DNA from: Cytophagales bacterium
Lineage (GTDB): Bacteria; Bacteroidota; Bacteroidia; Cytophagales; Spirosomataceae
DNA: 42,049 nt
Reading direction: 5' to 3'
Assembly: GCA_013298125.1 (NCBI GenBank)
Contig: JAAFJP010000044.1
Span: forward strand, 1 to 42,049
Shown: positions 33,203-42,049 of the stretch, piece after piece
Position numbering within the stretch: the first letter of the stretch is position 1
Layout: the number at the start of each line of letters is the position of its first letter
Position numbers and translations under genes: made by a program
Notes under the pieces: model-generated
What the model was told of the DNA's origin: nothing
Seen by the model: the letters and a program-made list of their open reading frames with translations, nothing else
The model's database searches: none

Positions 33203-33817
33203 ATGACGGTACAGGAGCAACAATTTGAGTTAATTATCGAAGGTGTTTTGGCAAATGGCTATGCTGTTTGTGATGATTTTTTGGATAAAACCGAAGTTCA
33301 AAATCTTCTAAAAACCTTTCATACACGCTATCAGGCAGGAAAATTTAAGGAAGCGGGTATTGGAAAACAAAGCAAAGTTCAAACAGCTACTCAAATCAGA
33401 GGCGATGAAATCCTGTGGCTTGAAAATGAATCAGAAGATTTGGCAGAAAGGGTACTTTTAGACAAAAACCAAGCCTTTATAGATTATCTCAATCAGACTT
33501 GTTATTTAGGAATCAAGGACTCCGAAATTCACTTTGCCAAATATGACATCGGTAAATTCTACCGCCGTCATCGTGATACTTTCCAAGCTCAAAAAGGGAG
33601 GATTCTCTCCGTCATTTACTACCTAAATCTCGATTGGATTCCTGCCGACGGAGGGAATTTGTTGATTTATACCACAGAAAATAATCTTGAAAAAACCATC
33701 ACCATTTCACCTCTGGCAGGTCGTTTGGTATGTTTTGAAAGTGAAAAATTAGACCATGAAGTTACAGAGGCTTTTGCGGAAAGATTTAGCGTAACGGGCT
33801 GGTTATTGAATAAATAG
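33203..33817 (+). CDS. Prolyl-4-hydroxylase-like Fe(II)/2-oxoglutarate oxygenase
   Basis: The frame is open from 33098 inside the GH3-family gene, but the terminator at 33154-33193 makes ATG 33203 the likely start. The 204-residue protein has H123-x-D125 (RRHRDTFQ), H185 (LDHEVTEA) and R194 (ERFSVTGW), the metal and 2-oxoglutarate ligands of the SM-20/P4H group. These often hydroxylate proline in proteins such as EF-Tu or ribosomal proteins. It converges with the DUF72 gene, with 6 bases between stop codons. Confidence 0.88.
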   Translation: MTVQEQQFELIIEGVLANGYAVCDDFLDKTEVQNLLKTFHTRYQAGKFKEAGIGKQSKVQTATQIRGDEILWLENESEDLAERVLLDKNQAFIDYLNQTCYLGIKDSEIHFAKYDIGKFYRRHRDTFQAQKGRILSVIYYLNLDWIPADGGNLLIYTTENNLEKTITISPLAGRLVCFESEKLDHEVTEAFAERFSVTGWLLNK

Positions 33818-33823
33818 AGTTTA

Positions 33824-34729
33824 TCAAAACAAAGACATTTGTTCTACTTTTGGTAAAAATTTGGGTTGTTCAATATTCAGTCCACATTGTTGATTCAATT
33901 GTTGAATCCAATAGTTTGCCATTTCGGGAGCAATTACGTTTTCGTTGATATGAACAAAAAGCCAAAGCTCTTCTAAACCCATTTCAAGCCATGATTTTAT
34001 TCTTTTTACCCATTCGTCAATCCGTTGATAATCAGTAGGATGTTCATTACCAACCCAACGAATCACCGCTTTCGGAACGGACAAACTTTGATGAACAACA
34101 TCCCTCCTACCCGCTACGTCCGTAATAACGGTTGCATGACCAAGCTCATTCAACATTGTTAAGGTTTCTTGCCAAATAGTTTCATTTTTAAACCAATCTT
34201 CGTGTCGAAATTCTACCGCTATTTTCAGACTATCAGGAAGTTGGCGAAGGTATTTTTCAAGAATTGGGAATTGTTTTGGAGTAAAATAAGGAGCTAATTG
34301 TAAAAAGGGCATTCCTAATTTATGACCTAATTTTAAAATCTGCCTACAAAACTCATCGGTTAAGCCTTCAATATTTTGAAGAAACTTATCGTGGGAAATA
34401 ACTTGGGGAAATTTTGTACAAAAAGTAAAATCATCTCTTGTTTCACCAAACCAACGGTCAATGGTTTCATCACTGGGAATTTGGTAGTGCGTAACGTTGA
34501 GTTCGATAGTGTTGAATTGTTGGGAATATAACCTAAGTAAATCTTGTGTTTTGGCATTATTAGGATAAATTTTACCATTCCAATCTTTATTTGACCAAAC
34601 TGGACAACCAACTTTAATGAGGGGTATTTTTGCAGTATTTTTTAAGACCTTTTCATTGAAAATATTGTCTGGTTGAAGCCTTAAATCAGTTTTTTCAAGG
34701 TCTTGTTTAGAGATTTTTCCGAAGTCCAT
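33824..34729 (-). CDS. DUF72 (YecE-like) TIM-barrel protein
   Basis: This 301-residue protein has the DUF72 hallmarks: VGCPVWSNKDWNGKIYP (about 38-54), FNTIELNVTHYQIP, FTFCTKFPQVISHDKFL, LPDSLKIAVEFRHEDWF, and WLFVHINENVIAP near the C-terminus. The fold is a TIM barrel with an unknown reaction. The gene follows RidA by 23 bases on the same strand and is probably its operon partner. Confidence 0.92.
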   Translation of the reverse strand: MDFGKISKQDLEKTDLRLQPDNIFNEKVLKNTAKIPLIKVGCPVWSNKDWNGKIYPNNAKTQDLLRLYSQQFNTIELNVTHYQIPSDETIDRWFGETRDDFTFCTKFPQVISHDKFLQNIEGLTDEFCRQILKLGHKLGMPFLQLAPYFTPKQFPILEKYLRQLPDSLKIAVEFRHEDWFKNETIWQETLTMLNELGHATVITDVAGRRDVVHQSLSVPKAVIRWVGNEHPTDYQRIDEWVKRIKSWLEMGLEELWLFVHINENVIAPEMANYWIQQLNQQCGLNIEQPKFLPKVEQMSLF

Positions 34730-34752
34730 GTTTTATGTTTTTTTATGTTAAT

Positions 34753-35241
34753 TTAATACCCCTCCACCAACTCAAACATAGCCTCAATTTCCACAGGAAT
34801 ATTATCAGGCAATGAACCCATACCTACTGCACTTCTTACGCCTACGCCATTTTCCGTTCCCCAAATTTCAGCAAAAAGTTCACTACAACCGTTAATTACG
34901 TAAGGATGGCGTTCAAAATCTTCTACACAATTGACCATGCCCAAAATCTTAATCACTCGCTTCACTCGGCTAAAGCTCCCAAGTTTCGCTTTGATGGTCG
35001 AAAGCATTGACAAGCCTACCTGACGAGCCGCTAATTTGCCCTCTTCGATGTCGATATCCTTCCCAATTCGTCCAATGATTAGGCTACTGTCATCTTTAAA
35101 AGGTCCATGCCCCGATAAATAAAGGTATTTCCCATCAATCAGACAGGGTTTATAAACTCCCTTAGGTGTTGGGGCTGGTGGCAAAGTAAGCCCTAATTTT
35201 TCAAAGGCTTGGTCTGGGGTGAGTGATTCTGTATTGGTCAT
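34753..35241 (-). CDS. RidA family (YjgF/YER057c/UK114-like) protein
   Basis: This 162-residue protein belongs to the longer RidA subgroup. Key segments are YLYLSGHGPF, EEGKLAARQVGLSMLSTIK, and GVRSAVGMGSLPDNIPVEIE, where the arginine equals the substrate-binding Arg of RidA. RidA proteins hydrolyse reactive enamine/imine intermediates from PLP enzymes. This subgroup has an N-terminal extension and may act on other substrates. It leads the two-gene unit with DUF72. Confidence 0.9.
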   Translation of the reverse strand: MTNTESLTPDQAFEKLGLTLPPAPTPKGVYKPCLIDGKYLYLSGHGPFKDDSSLIIGRIGKDIDIEEGKLAARQVGLSMLSTIKAKLGSFSRVKRVIKILGMVNCVEDFERHPYVINGCSELFAEIWGTENGVGVRSAVGMGSLPDNIPVEIEAMFELVEGY

Positions 35242-35285
35242 TGGTTTTGATTGATATTTTGTTTAAAATCAAAGATAACAAAAAA

Positions 35286-35343
35286 AGGGAATTCGTCATT
35301 GGAGAATTTGGCTCTAAACCAATTCTCCAATAACCAATTCCCT
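35286..35343 (-). terminator. Terminator of the metalloprotease gene
   Basis: Arms 35286-35311 and 35319-35343 form a stem of about 25 bases with two or three mismatches and a bulge. On the minus strand it is followed by seven T residues, 20 bases after the metalloprotease stop. Confidence 0.85.
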
Positions 35344-35362
35344 AATAACGAATCATTAACCC

Positions 35363-37933
35363 CTACTTAGGGTCAAGTCCCTTCTCAATTCTAAACAAAC
35401 AATCCTGCAAGTGATATTTGCTCATTTTATCAAGCATAGGCTGATACAAGGCACTTTTTATCTCATCTTTTAATGTCAATAAATGTCCACGTGTTACTGA
35501 GGTAATATCTGTTTTGCGAGGATCAACTGGAAATGGAACTACCGTACCTCTGCCTCCAAAATTAAACGATGGAGCAATACCCGTAGCGTTCAAAGTCGCA
35601 ATCATTTTCTCAACATAAATCTTCTGTAAATTCCTTCTCGAAGCATCAATCGCCTTACGTGTACGCAACTCCGACCAGATAGACGAGCGTACATCCGTAA
35701 ACATTTCGTCTAAACTATAAGAGGCTGAAAACTTGGCATTTGTCTCGATAAAGCGTTGCATTCTGTCATTGGTAAACAAACTATTCAAGGTTGCTTCTTG
35801 AATACGACTGATAGCATCCACGCCTTGGTCTGGGCGGGTTTTTGCCATAATTTTTTCATCCAATAACCACGTTGGCGTATCAAAAACCTGACGACCTAAC
35901 CACGAAACTGCATCTTTCTGAATATTTCTTGGGGTTGGTTCATAAACTGCCCCTTGCTCATCCATTGATTTTGGCGTTTCGTAAACACCGCCTACATTTT
36001 TAGTAACGTGTCCGATATAACGACGATATTGATTCACGATTTCACCGTACCCTTCCGCCAACATATCATAATCCTGAGCTTCTTCTTTCGTCCATTCAAT
36101 CAAATTTGGAACAATTCTTTTCAGGTTTTTGATACCATAATCACTCGCCAACATATTATTATCACCCAAACACTCCGACTGAGAACGTGGGTCGTAAGGG
36201 TTAGATTCTGTACCAAACCAAATTCTTGGATTTTTGGCATATTCTGTAATAAATTGCTTATTCAAAAACTTCTGGTCGTCATCTGCCGTTGCTCCGTCAA
36301 GGGTTTGATATGCCCATTTGATAGCCCAGATGTCATATTCACCAATTCTTGGGTACAAATCTTTTACACCATCTTCTGGTTGAGCCACGTAGTTAAAACG
36401 AGCATAATCCATAATCGAAGGCGTATGTCCGTGTTCCGCAATCCAAGCTGGGTTACGTAAATTTTCAACGGGAACAGTCGAACTCGAACCAAAATTATGA
36501 CGTAAACCTATCGTATGCCCAACTTCGTGCGAAGACACAAAACGGATTAAATCGCCCATCAATTCATCGTTAAATTTATTCTTTCTTGCACGTGCATCCA
36601 CGGCAGCCCCTTGGGTCATGTACCATTTTTTCAATAGCTTCATTACGTTGTGATACCACCCGATATGACTTTCCATAATCTCACCCGAACGTGGGTCACT
36701 TACGGTTGGTCCATAGGCATTTTCAATATCCGAAGCAAAATAACGAATCGCTGAATAACGAGCATCTTCTAAACTGATGGTAGTATCGCCATCCGCCAAA
36801 ATCTCACCTCTGATAGCATTTTTCCAACCAGCGGCTTCAAAGGCTTTTTGCCAATCGTCCACCCCTAATTTCAAATATTTTCTCCATTTTGCGGGCGTTG
36901 CAGGGTCGATATAATAAACGATTGGTTTTTTAGGTTCAATCAATTCACCCTTCTTTTGCTTGGCGGCATCTTCGGCATTTTTAGGCTCTAAACGCCATCT
37001 GATAGCAAATGTACGGTCTTCGGTACGTTGTCCACCGTCTTCAAAAACAGTATAACCATTCGCAAAATAACCAACTCGTGGGTCATAAAAACGTTGCTTC
37101 ATCGGTTGTTTTGGCAAAAGAACCATCGAGGTATTCAATTCCATCGTAATTGCCCCCGCCGCTGAAAAGGCAGGAATATTTACCGAAGGAATCGGACTTG
37201 GCGAAGGAGGTCCAAACGAAGGCGTTGGGGCTGAACCATTGAAGGTTTTGACCATCTTGACCTCAATGTTTATCGGAAACGTTTTGATGTTTTGGATATA
37301 CGAACGGTCAGCCGCCAAAGACGTGATTTTGTAAATAGATTTTGAGAAAGCTGGTAACGAAATTATCTGATTATCACCTTTGAAAAAATCAGTAACATCA
37401 ATTACCGTACTACTTTGTTTGCTTACAGAATCTTTCTTAACTGCCTTAACGTCAAAGGCTTGTGCGATGGGTTGCACATTAGAATTCTGAACGGCTTTGT
37501 ACATCGGAGCGGTAGAATCCGTCGAAACATTGATGTACTGAACTGTCCGAAGGAAGATTTTATTATCAGGACCTTTATCAAAATTAATAACCTGACGGTT
37601 TAATTGTTCACCTCCGTACGTCCCTGGGATTGTACCCGTTTTGGAAATACGAGTAACTGTCATAATCTCCCGACTCATCAACGAATCTGGGATTTCAAAG
37701 TAAAATTTATCTTCTACTTTATGAACGAAAAAAAGTCCTCTTGAAGTCTTGGCTTTTTCCGTAATGACCTCTTTATAAGGTTTTGGACCTATTTTAGGTG
37801 CTTCGGCAGGTTTTGGGGGTGTGGCAGACGGAGGTGGCGTTTTGGCATCTCCCTTCTTGTCTTGGGCTTGTGCGTTGAGGCTTAGAAAAGCCAAAGAAGC
37901 CAATAACAAGGCATTCTTAGTGATTTTTAGCAT
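35363..37933 (-). CDS. Secreted zinc-dependent metalloprotease (DUF5118/DUF5117/DUF4953 type)
   Basis: This 856-residue protein opens with a signal peptide ending near NAQAQD and a Pro-rich linker. DUF5118 and DUF5117 regions follow (about 45-400; KVEDKFYFEIPDSLMSREI and NTSMVLLPKQPMKQRFYDPR). Then comes a metzincin-like zinc site, HEVGHTIGLRH, with H469, H473 and H479 as ligands and E470 as catalytic base. SIMDYARF downstream fits a Met-turn. Homologues are common in Bacteroidota and uncharacterised, exported to the periplasm or surface. It is a single gene with its own terminator, divergent from the GH3 glycosidase fusion. Confidence 0.9.
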   Translation of the reverse strand: MLKITKNALLLASLAFLSLNAQAQDKKGDAKTPPPSATPPKPAEAPKIGPKPYKEVITEKAKTSRGLFFVHKVEDKFYFEIPDSLMSREIMTVTRISKTGTIPGTYGGEQLNRQVINFDKGPDNKIFLRTVQYINVSTDSTAPMYKAVQNSNVQPIAQAFDVKAVKKDSVSKQSSTVIDVTDFFKGDNQIISLPAFSKSIYKITSLAADRSYIQNIKTFPINIEVKMVKTFNGSAPTPSFGPPSPSPIPSVNIPAFSAAGAITMELNTSMVLLPKQPMKQRFYDPRVGYFANGYTVFEDGGQRTEDRTFAIRWRLEPKNAEDAAKQKKGELIEPKKPIVYYIDPATPAKWRKYLKLGVDDWQKAFEAAGWKNAIRGEILADGDTTISLEDARYSAIRYFASDIENAYGPTVSDPRSGEIMESHIGWYHNVMKLLKKWYMTQGAAVDARARKNKFNDELMGDLIRFVSSHEVGHTIGLRHNFGSSSTVPVENLRNPAWIAEHGHTPSIMDYARFNYVAQPEDGVKDLYPRIGEYDIWAIKWAYQTLDGATADDDQKFLNKQFITEYAKNPRIWFGTESNPYDPRSQSECLGDNNMLASDYGIKNLKRIVPNLIEWTKEEAQDYDMLAEGYGEIVNQYRRYIGHVTKNVGGVYETPKSMDEQGAVYEPTPRNIQKDAVSWLGRQVFDTPTWLLDEKIMAKTRPDQGVDAISRIQEATLNSLFTNDRMQRFIETNAKFSASYSLDEMFTDVRSSIWSELRTRKAIDASRRNLQKIYVEKMIATLNATGIAPSFNFGGRGTVVPFPVDPRKTDITSVTRGHLLTLKDEIKSALYQPMLDKMSKYHLQDCLFRIEKGLDPK

Positions 37934-38080
37934 GATGAATAGTTTGAATAGTATTTTTTATAGAACGAATTTAAGGAAGAATGGTTTGATATAAAAATTT
38001 TGTGGGACGAGTGGAGACCGTTTTGTCTTCCTAAACAATGATTTTTACGTAAATTGCAGCTCAAACAAACAAATACCACC

Positions 38081-41000
38081 ATGAAAAACCATTACTTCGT
38101 CAAATTTTTAATCTTACTTTTCATTTCCCTGCCTTTGTCGGTGTTTTCACAAACGACACAAAGACCTCAACCAACACCCGATAATCTTTTCCCAAATGCC
38201 AATATGCGTTGGGTGGATTCGGTTTTTAATACGCTTTCGGTGGATGAAAAAATTGGGCAATTGATGATGCCTCGTGGCAATTATAGCTATGAGTATGACA
38301 CCGCTCGTTTTTATAAAATTGTGAGAGATTATCACGTAGGTGGATTTGTGCTTTTTCGTAACCGTCCGACGGCTCAGGCTCTGTTAGTCAATAAGTTACA
38401 GGCAATGAGTAAAGTGCCTATGATGATTGGAATGGACTTGGAATGGGGCATGGAAATGCGTTTGGATAGCACTATCCGCTTTCCGTATCAAATGACTTTG
38501 GGAGCTATGCAGGGTAATGAAAGTATGATTGAGGAGATGGGCTTGCAACTTGCCCAACAATGCAAACGCATGGGCGTACACGTGAATTATGCCCCCGTGG
38601 TGGACGTGAATAATAATCTTAACAATCCCGTCATTAACTTCCGTTCATTTGGTGAAAATAGAGAAAAAGTGACCTCAAAAGCCCTTGCGTATATGCGTGG
38701 GCTACAAAAAGGAGGCATCATCACTTCGGCAAAACACTTCCCTGGACATGGTGATACGGGCGTGGATTCGCACTCAGATTTACCCGTGATTGGGCATACT
38801 CGAAACCGATTAGATTCGCTCGAACTATTCCCTTACCGTGAGTTGATAAAAAATGGTTTGCAGGGCGTGATGGTGGCTCATTTGAGCATTCCGTCCTTGG
38901 ATACAACCAAGAATTTAGCTTCAACATTATCCCAAAAAATTGTAACAAATTTATTGCGTAAAGATTTGAATTTCAAAGGATTAGTCTTTACAGATGCAAT
39001 GGATATGCAAGGGGCTGTGAAGTTTTTTCCAGAAGGAACAGCCAACGTAAAAGCCATTTTGGCAGGTAATGATATTTTGGAAACTTTCGTGGATGTTCCT
39101 GCCGCTTTCAATGCCATCAAAAAGGCTTTGGAGAAGGGAGAAATTGCTCAAAAAGACATTGACGAGCGAGTAAAAAGAATTCTGACGGCAAAGGCTTGGG
39201 CGGGTTTAGATAATTATAAACCCATCAAAATCAGCAACTTAATTGAAGATTTGAATCCTGCAAAATCTCAGGCATTAAATCGTCAGTTTGCGGAGGAGAC
39301 GATTACGCTTTTGAAAAATAATGATAACATTCTTCCACTGCAAAATTTAGATACTTTACGAATTGCGACTTTGAATATTGGTAATCCATCGTTTGGGTCA
39401 AAATCACCAACTGATTTTCAGAAAATGGTGTCAAATTATACGGACGTTCAGCATTTTAATTTAGATGAAAACTCAACCGATTCAACCATTCAGCGAGTGC
39501 GTGAATCTTTGAAAAATTATAATTTAATATTAATGGCAGTTAATGGACAATCTGTCCGTCCTGCCAAAAATTATAATATCAATCCTAAGATTCAAACCTT
39601 AGTGGCAGAGTTTGCGAATTCTCCAAAAACCATAGTTTCCTTGTTTTCAAATGCTTATACTTTATCAAAATTTGAGAATTTGGATAAAGCAAAAGCCTTG
39701 ATGATTAGCTACCAAGAAAGCCCGCAAATGCACGAATCTGTGGCGGCGGCAGAGTTGATTTTTGGAGGAATTGGAGCAAAAGGAAAGTTACCCGTAACAG
39801 TAAATATGACATTCAAATACAACGATGGTATCACGACCGAACCGCTCAAAAGATTCCAGTATGCTTTGGCTGAAAACGTTGGAATTGATACAAAATTTTT
39901 AAATTACAAAGTGGACTCTATTGTAAATGAGGCAATTAGACAAAAAGCAACACCTGGAGCTGTGGTTTTAGTAGCAAAAAATGGTAAAGTAATTTTACAT
40001 AAATCTTATGGAAAACATACCTACGAAGGTAATGAAAAAGTACAGACAACTGACTTGTATGATTTAGCCTCTATTACCAAAATTAGTACCTCTGTTTTAG
40101 CAATGATGAAGATGCAAGACGAAGGGAAATTTAACTTAGATAAAACCCTTGGTGACTTGATGCCTTCGTGGCAAAATAGTAATAAATCAGGCTTAGTTTA
40201 CAAAGATATTCTCACGCATCAAGCCCGTTTGAAAGCATGGATTCCGTTTTGGATGGATTGCCTTGATTCTACTAAAATGGTGTTGGGGAGTAAGATTTAC
40301 AAAGAGAAGTATTCTGAGAAATATACAATTTCATTTTGGGATAAATTATTTAGAAAAAAGAAGGCTTTGCAACGAATTTGCTTGGCTATTCAAAACGATA
40401 AACAACTATGGAAAGATTGTGTAAATCTAAGCAAAGACGCAACAATCTGGAAACCTAATACTTTTGCCTACAAACCATCGGCAGATTTTACAATCCAAAT
40501 TGCGGATGGTTTGTGGATGCATAAAGATTATGATAAAATGCTTTTTAAAGCTATTGAAGATTCGCCTTTGCGAGAGAAAAAGGAATATGTGTATTCAGAT
40601 TTGTCGTACTATTTATACCCCCAAATTATTCCAAGACTGACAGGTAAAGATTTTCCAACTTTTTTGAGTGATAATTTCTATAAACCTTTGGGAGCAAATA
40701 GTTTAGGGTTTTCACCGAGAGAAAGATTCGCATTATCAAAAATCGTTCCAACGGAGTATGACTCTTTGTATCGTAAAACCCTCATACACGGGCGAGTACA
40801 TGATGAAGGGGCATCTATGTTAGGCGGAGTTTCAGGACACGCTGGATTATTCGGAACTGCCCAAGATTTGGCAAAATTGATGCAAATGTACTTGCAAAAA
40901 GGGTTTTACGGTGGCAAGCGATACATCAACGAAAGTACCTTAAACGAATGGACAGCATATCCATTTCCAGCGGAAGTAAACAGTAGGAGAGGCGTAGGTT

Positions 41001-41239
41001 TCGACAAACCAGATCGTAAACGGGCAGGTATCAGTGCAGCTCCAAGTGCAAGTGCAAATAGCTTCGGACATTCAGGCTTCACGGGGACATATACGTGGGT
41101 AGACCCAGAACACCAATTAGTTTACGTTTTCTTATCGAACAGAGTATATCCAACTCGCAATAATTCTAAAATTTCAGATTTGAATGTGCGTACGAATATC
41201 AATGAAGTGATTTATCAGGCGATTAGGAAAGGATTGTAA
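38081..41239 (+). CDS. Glycoside hydrolase family 3 (NagZ-like) fused to a serine beta-lactamase-fold domain
   Basis: ATG 38081 is chosen over TTG 38054, since it begins a clear signal peptide (MKNHYFVKFLILLFISLPLS, ending FSQ). Residues about 30-380 form the GH3 barrel, with K218-H219 in KHFPGHGDTGVDSH (D229/H231 the NagZ-type dyad) and nucleophile D305 (FTDAMDM). The GH3 C-terminal domain follows to about 590. The last 450 residues form a class C beta-lactamase/esterase-type domain with S664-x-x-K667 (ASITK), Y838-S-D (the YxN position) and GHSGFTGT. This pairing suggests periplasmic peptidoglycan-fragment processing: N-acetylglucosaminidase plus peptidase or esterase. An unusually long stretch of 174 residues separates the Ser-Lys and Tyr motifs. 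Confidence 0.92.
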   Translation: MKNHYFVKFLILLFISLPLSVFSQTTQRPQPTPDNLFPNANMRWVDSVFNTLSVDEKIGQLMMPRGNYSYEYDTARFYKIVRDYHVGGFVLFRNRPTAQALLVNKLQAMSKVPMMIGMDLEWGMEMRLDSTIRFPYQMTLGAMQGNESMIEEMGLQLAQQCKRMGVHVNYAPVVDVNNNLNNPVINFRSFGENREKVTSKALAYMRGLQKGGIITSAKHFPGHGDTGVDSHSDLPVIGHTRNRLDSLELFPYRELIKNGLQGVMVAHLSIPSLDTTKNLASTLSQKIVTNLLRKDLNFKGLVFTDAMDMQGAVKFFPEGTANVKAILAGNDILETFVDVPAAFNAIKKALEKGEIAQKDIDERVKRILTAKAWAGLDNYKPIKISNLIEDLNPAKSQALNRQFAEETITLLKNNDNILPLQNLDTLRIATLNIGNPSFGSKSPTDFQKMVSNYTDVQHFNLDENSTDSTIQRVRESLKNYNLILMAVNGQSVRPAKNYNINPKIQTLVAEFANSPKTIVSLFSNAYTLSKFENLDKAKALMISYQESPQMHESVAAAELIFGGIGAKGKLPVTVNMTFKYNDGITTEPLKRFQYALAENVGIDTKFLNYKVDSIVNEAIRQKATPGAVVLVAKNGKVILHKSYGKHTYEGNEKVQTTDLYDLASITKISTSVLAMMKMQDEGKFNLDKTLGDLMPSWQNSNKSGLVYKDILTHQARLKAWIPFWMDCLDSTKMVLGSKIYKEKYSEKYTISFWDKLFRKKKALQRICLAIQNDKQLWKDCVNLSKDATIWKPNTFAYKPSADFTIQIADGLWMHKDYDKMLFKAIEDSPLREKKEYVYSDLSYYLYPQIIPRLTGKDFPTFLSDNFYKPLGANSLGFSPRERFALSKIVPTEYDSLYRKTLIHGRVHDEGASMLGGVSGHAGLFGTAQDLAKLMQMYLQKGFYGGKRYINESTLNEWTAYPFPAEVNSRRGVGFDKPDRKRAGISAAPSASANSFGHSGFTGTYTWVDPEHQLVYVFLSNRVYPTRNNSKISDLNVRTNINEVIYQAIRKGL

Positions 41240-41308
41240 TATTTTAATCAATAGGGCTTTATTTGGATAAAAATTTTGATTATTTTAATCAATCTTCAAA
41301 ACAATCAT

Positions 41309-41340
41309 TATATTTGTTCGCATATTGCAAACAGCGAACA
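41309..41340 (+). promoter_or_regulatory. -7 box and 7-bp operator dyad over the start codon of the winged-helix gene
   Basis: TATATTTG (41309-41316) fits TAnnTTTG. TGTTCGC (41315-41321) overlaps its end and is matched by GCGAACA (41334-41340), whose last A is the first base of the ATG. The 12-base spacing puts the half-sites 19 bases apart, two helical turns, as expected for a dimeric repressor. Confidence 0.6.
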
Positions 41341-41873
41341 TGAAAAAACATAATGGAATGAGACCGCTTGACATTGTGGTTCTCTTAAAAATCATAGCTT
41401 ATCAACATTCTGATTGGAAAACAAGAGATTTGTCTTTGGATTTAGGAATAAGTCTATCAGAAATCAGCGAGTCATTGAACCGTTCAATGATTGCAGGTTT
41501 GATTGATGGAACAAAGAAGAAGGTTTTTAAACGAAACTTACTTGATTTTTTACAATTTGGAATTCGATATGTCTTTCCAGTTTTACCCAATTCATTAGCC
41601 ATTGGTATGCTAACCGCTCATTCTGCCCCTGTGATGGAAGGAAAAATCATTTCTGAAAATCCTTACGTTTGGGCTGATTTAGATGGAAAATCAAAAGGAG
41701 AAAGTATTGAGCCATTATTCAAAAATGTACCCAAGGCGTGCCGAGAAGACCCTTTTTTATACGATTTATTAGCCTTGGTAGATATTTTTAGAATCGGTAA
41801 AGCACGAGAAATAAAAATTGCAGTTGATAAGATTAACGAATTATTTTACTTGGAAAATGGATTTACATCTTAG
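41340..41873 (+). CDS. Winged-helix transcriptional regulator-like protein
   Basis: This 177-residue protein starts at ATG 41340; the in-frame TTG at 41325 would lie inside the operator. The N-terminal 70 residues form a helix-turn-helix: DIVVLLKIIAYQHSDW, TRDLSLDLGISLSEISESLN, SMIAGLIDG. The C-terminal part (RYVFPVLPNSLAIGMLTAHS, PYVWADLDGK, DPFLYDLLALVDIFRIG) is a conserved but unnamed module of this regulator type. Partner genes of such regulators may lie downstream, but here an insertion sequence begins about 90 bases after the stop codon and may have separated it from them. Confidence 0.7.
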   Translation: MKKHNGMRPLDIVVLLKIIAYQHSDWKTRDLSLDLGISLSEISESLNRSMIAGLIDGTKKKVFKRNLLDFLQFGIRYVFPVLPNSLAIGMLTAHSAPVMEGKIISENPYVWADLDGKSKGESIEPLFKNVPKACREDPFLYDLLALVDIFRIGKAREIKIAVDKINELFYLENGFTS

Positions 41874-41961
41874 TATTTTACCGTTAAATAAAAATGGAAT
41901 TATTTTCTTCTTTCAGTTTTTGATTTAGAAGATGTTTAAATTTTAGTTTTTAATCAAAAAA

Positions 41962-42049
41962 GGGAATCGGTTTGTTATCTTTTAAACGACAAAATTTATA
42001 AGATATGCAAACTTGTTACGAAGTTTTAACCGATTCCCAGTGGGAAGTT
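41962..42049 (+). mobile_element. Left end of an insertion sequence
   Basis: The sequence from GGGAATCGGTT (41962-41972), likely part of a terminal inverted repeat, leads into a transposase start at 42005. An 11-base reverse complement of this segment (42028-42038) lies within the first transposase codons. The element continues beyond the window. Confidence 0.6.
42005..42049 (+). CDS. Partial transposase, IS5/IS4-like N-terminus
   Basis: Fifteen codons are visible: MQTCYEVLTDSQWEV. The LTDSQWE motif is the usual opening of the DUF4096-type N-terminal domain in IS5-related DDE transposases. The gene runs off the right edge, so integrity cannot be judged. Confidence 0.65.
   Translation, partial: MQTCYEVLTDSQWEV

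Overview
The window reads as a stretch of chromosome from an AT-rich member of the Bacteroidota, most likely a Cytophagia-type environmental bacterium. The reasons are a PorE-like TPR/beta-propeller/OmpA protein, a DUF5117-type zinc metalloprotease, a GH3 glycosidase fused to a serine hydrolase, a very long Ig-like/beta-helix surface protein, solitary LytTR regulation, A-rich leaders instead of clear Shine-Dalgarno sites, and a few TAnnTTTG -7 boxes. I cannot name a genus from the sequence alone. No rRNA, tRNA, CRISPR array or origin was seen.

Layout. Positions 1-7.2 kb carry ordinary genes: a possible transposase end, a dienoyl-CoA isomerase-like crotonase, a helix-hairpin-helix membrane protein, threonine synthase, the PorE-like envelope protein and an APS kinase (cysC). 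From about 7.2 to 24.7 kb lies an accessory block: a Fe(II)/2-oxoglutarate (PhyH-type) oxygenase and a sulfotransferase (minus strand, converging on cysC), an aspartyl/asparaginyl beta-hydroxylase, a small HEAGH putative metallopeptidase, a Tat-signal protein resembling half of a Gfo/Idh/MocA enzyme, three tandem tail-collar (microcystin-dependent-protein-like) proteins, a GNAT acetyltransferase, a DUF6916 protein, a 3276-residue secreted repeat protein and a stand-alone LytTR regulator. Two palindromes of the same family lie at 9.3 and 14.3 kb within it.

From 24.8 to 31.6 kb come a membrane-anchored degenerate Ppx/GppA-like protein, a coiled-coil/TPR protein, a DUF234-type AAA ATPase with a striking four-box operator upstream, RNase HII, and a small PIN-domain toxin-antitoxin pair. 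From 31.6 to 41.2 kb are a GH3-type (auxin-conjugase fold) acyl-adenylating enzyme, a prolyl-4-hydroxylase-like oxygenase, DUF72, RidA, a metzincin-like metalloprotease and the GH3/beta-lactamase-fold fusion. The right end holds a winged-helix regulator with an operator over its promoter and start codon, then the left end of an insertion sequence.

How they may work together. The most interesting block is 7.2-24.7 kb. The APS kinase could supply PAPS to the adjacent sulfotransferase; two oxygenases, the sulfotransferase and an acetyltransferase are group-modifying enzymes; and the three collar proteins plus the giant repeat protein look structural. My inference is a surface structure or fibre system with dedicated tailoring enzymes. 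No tail tube, sheath or baseplate gene is present, so it is not a complete phage tail or contractile injection system within this window.
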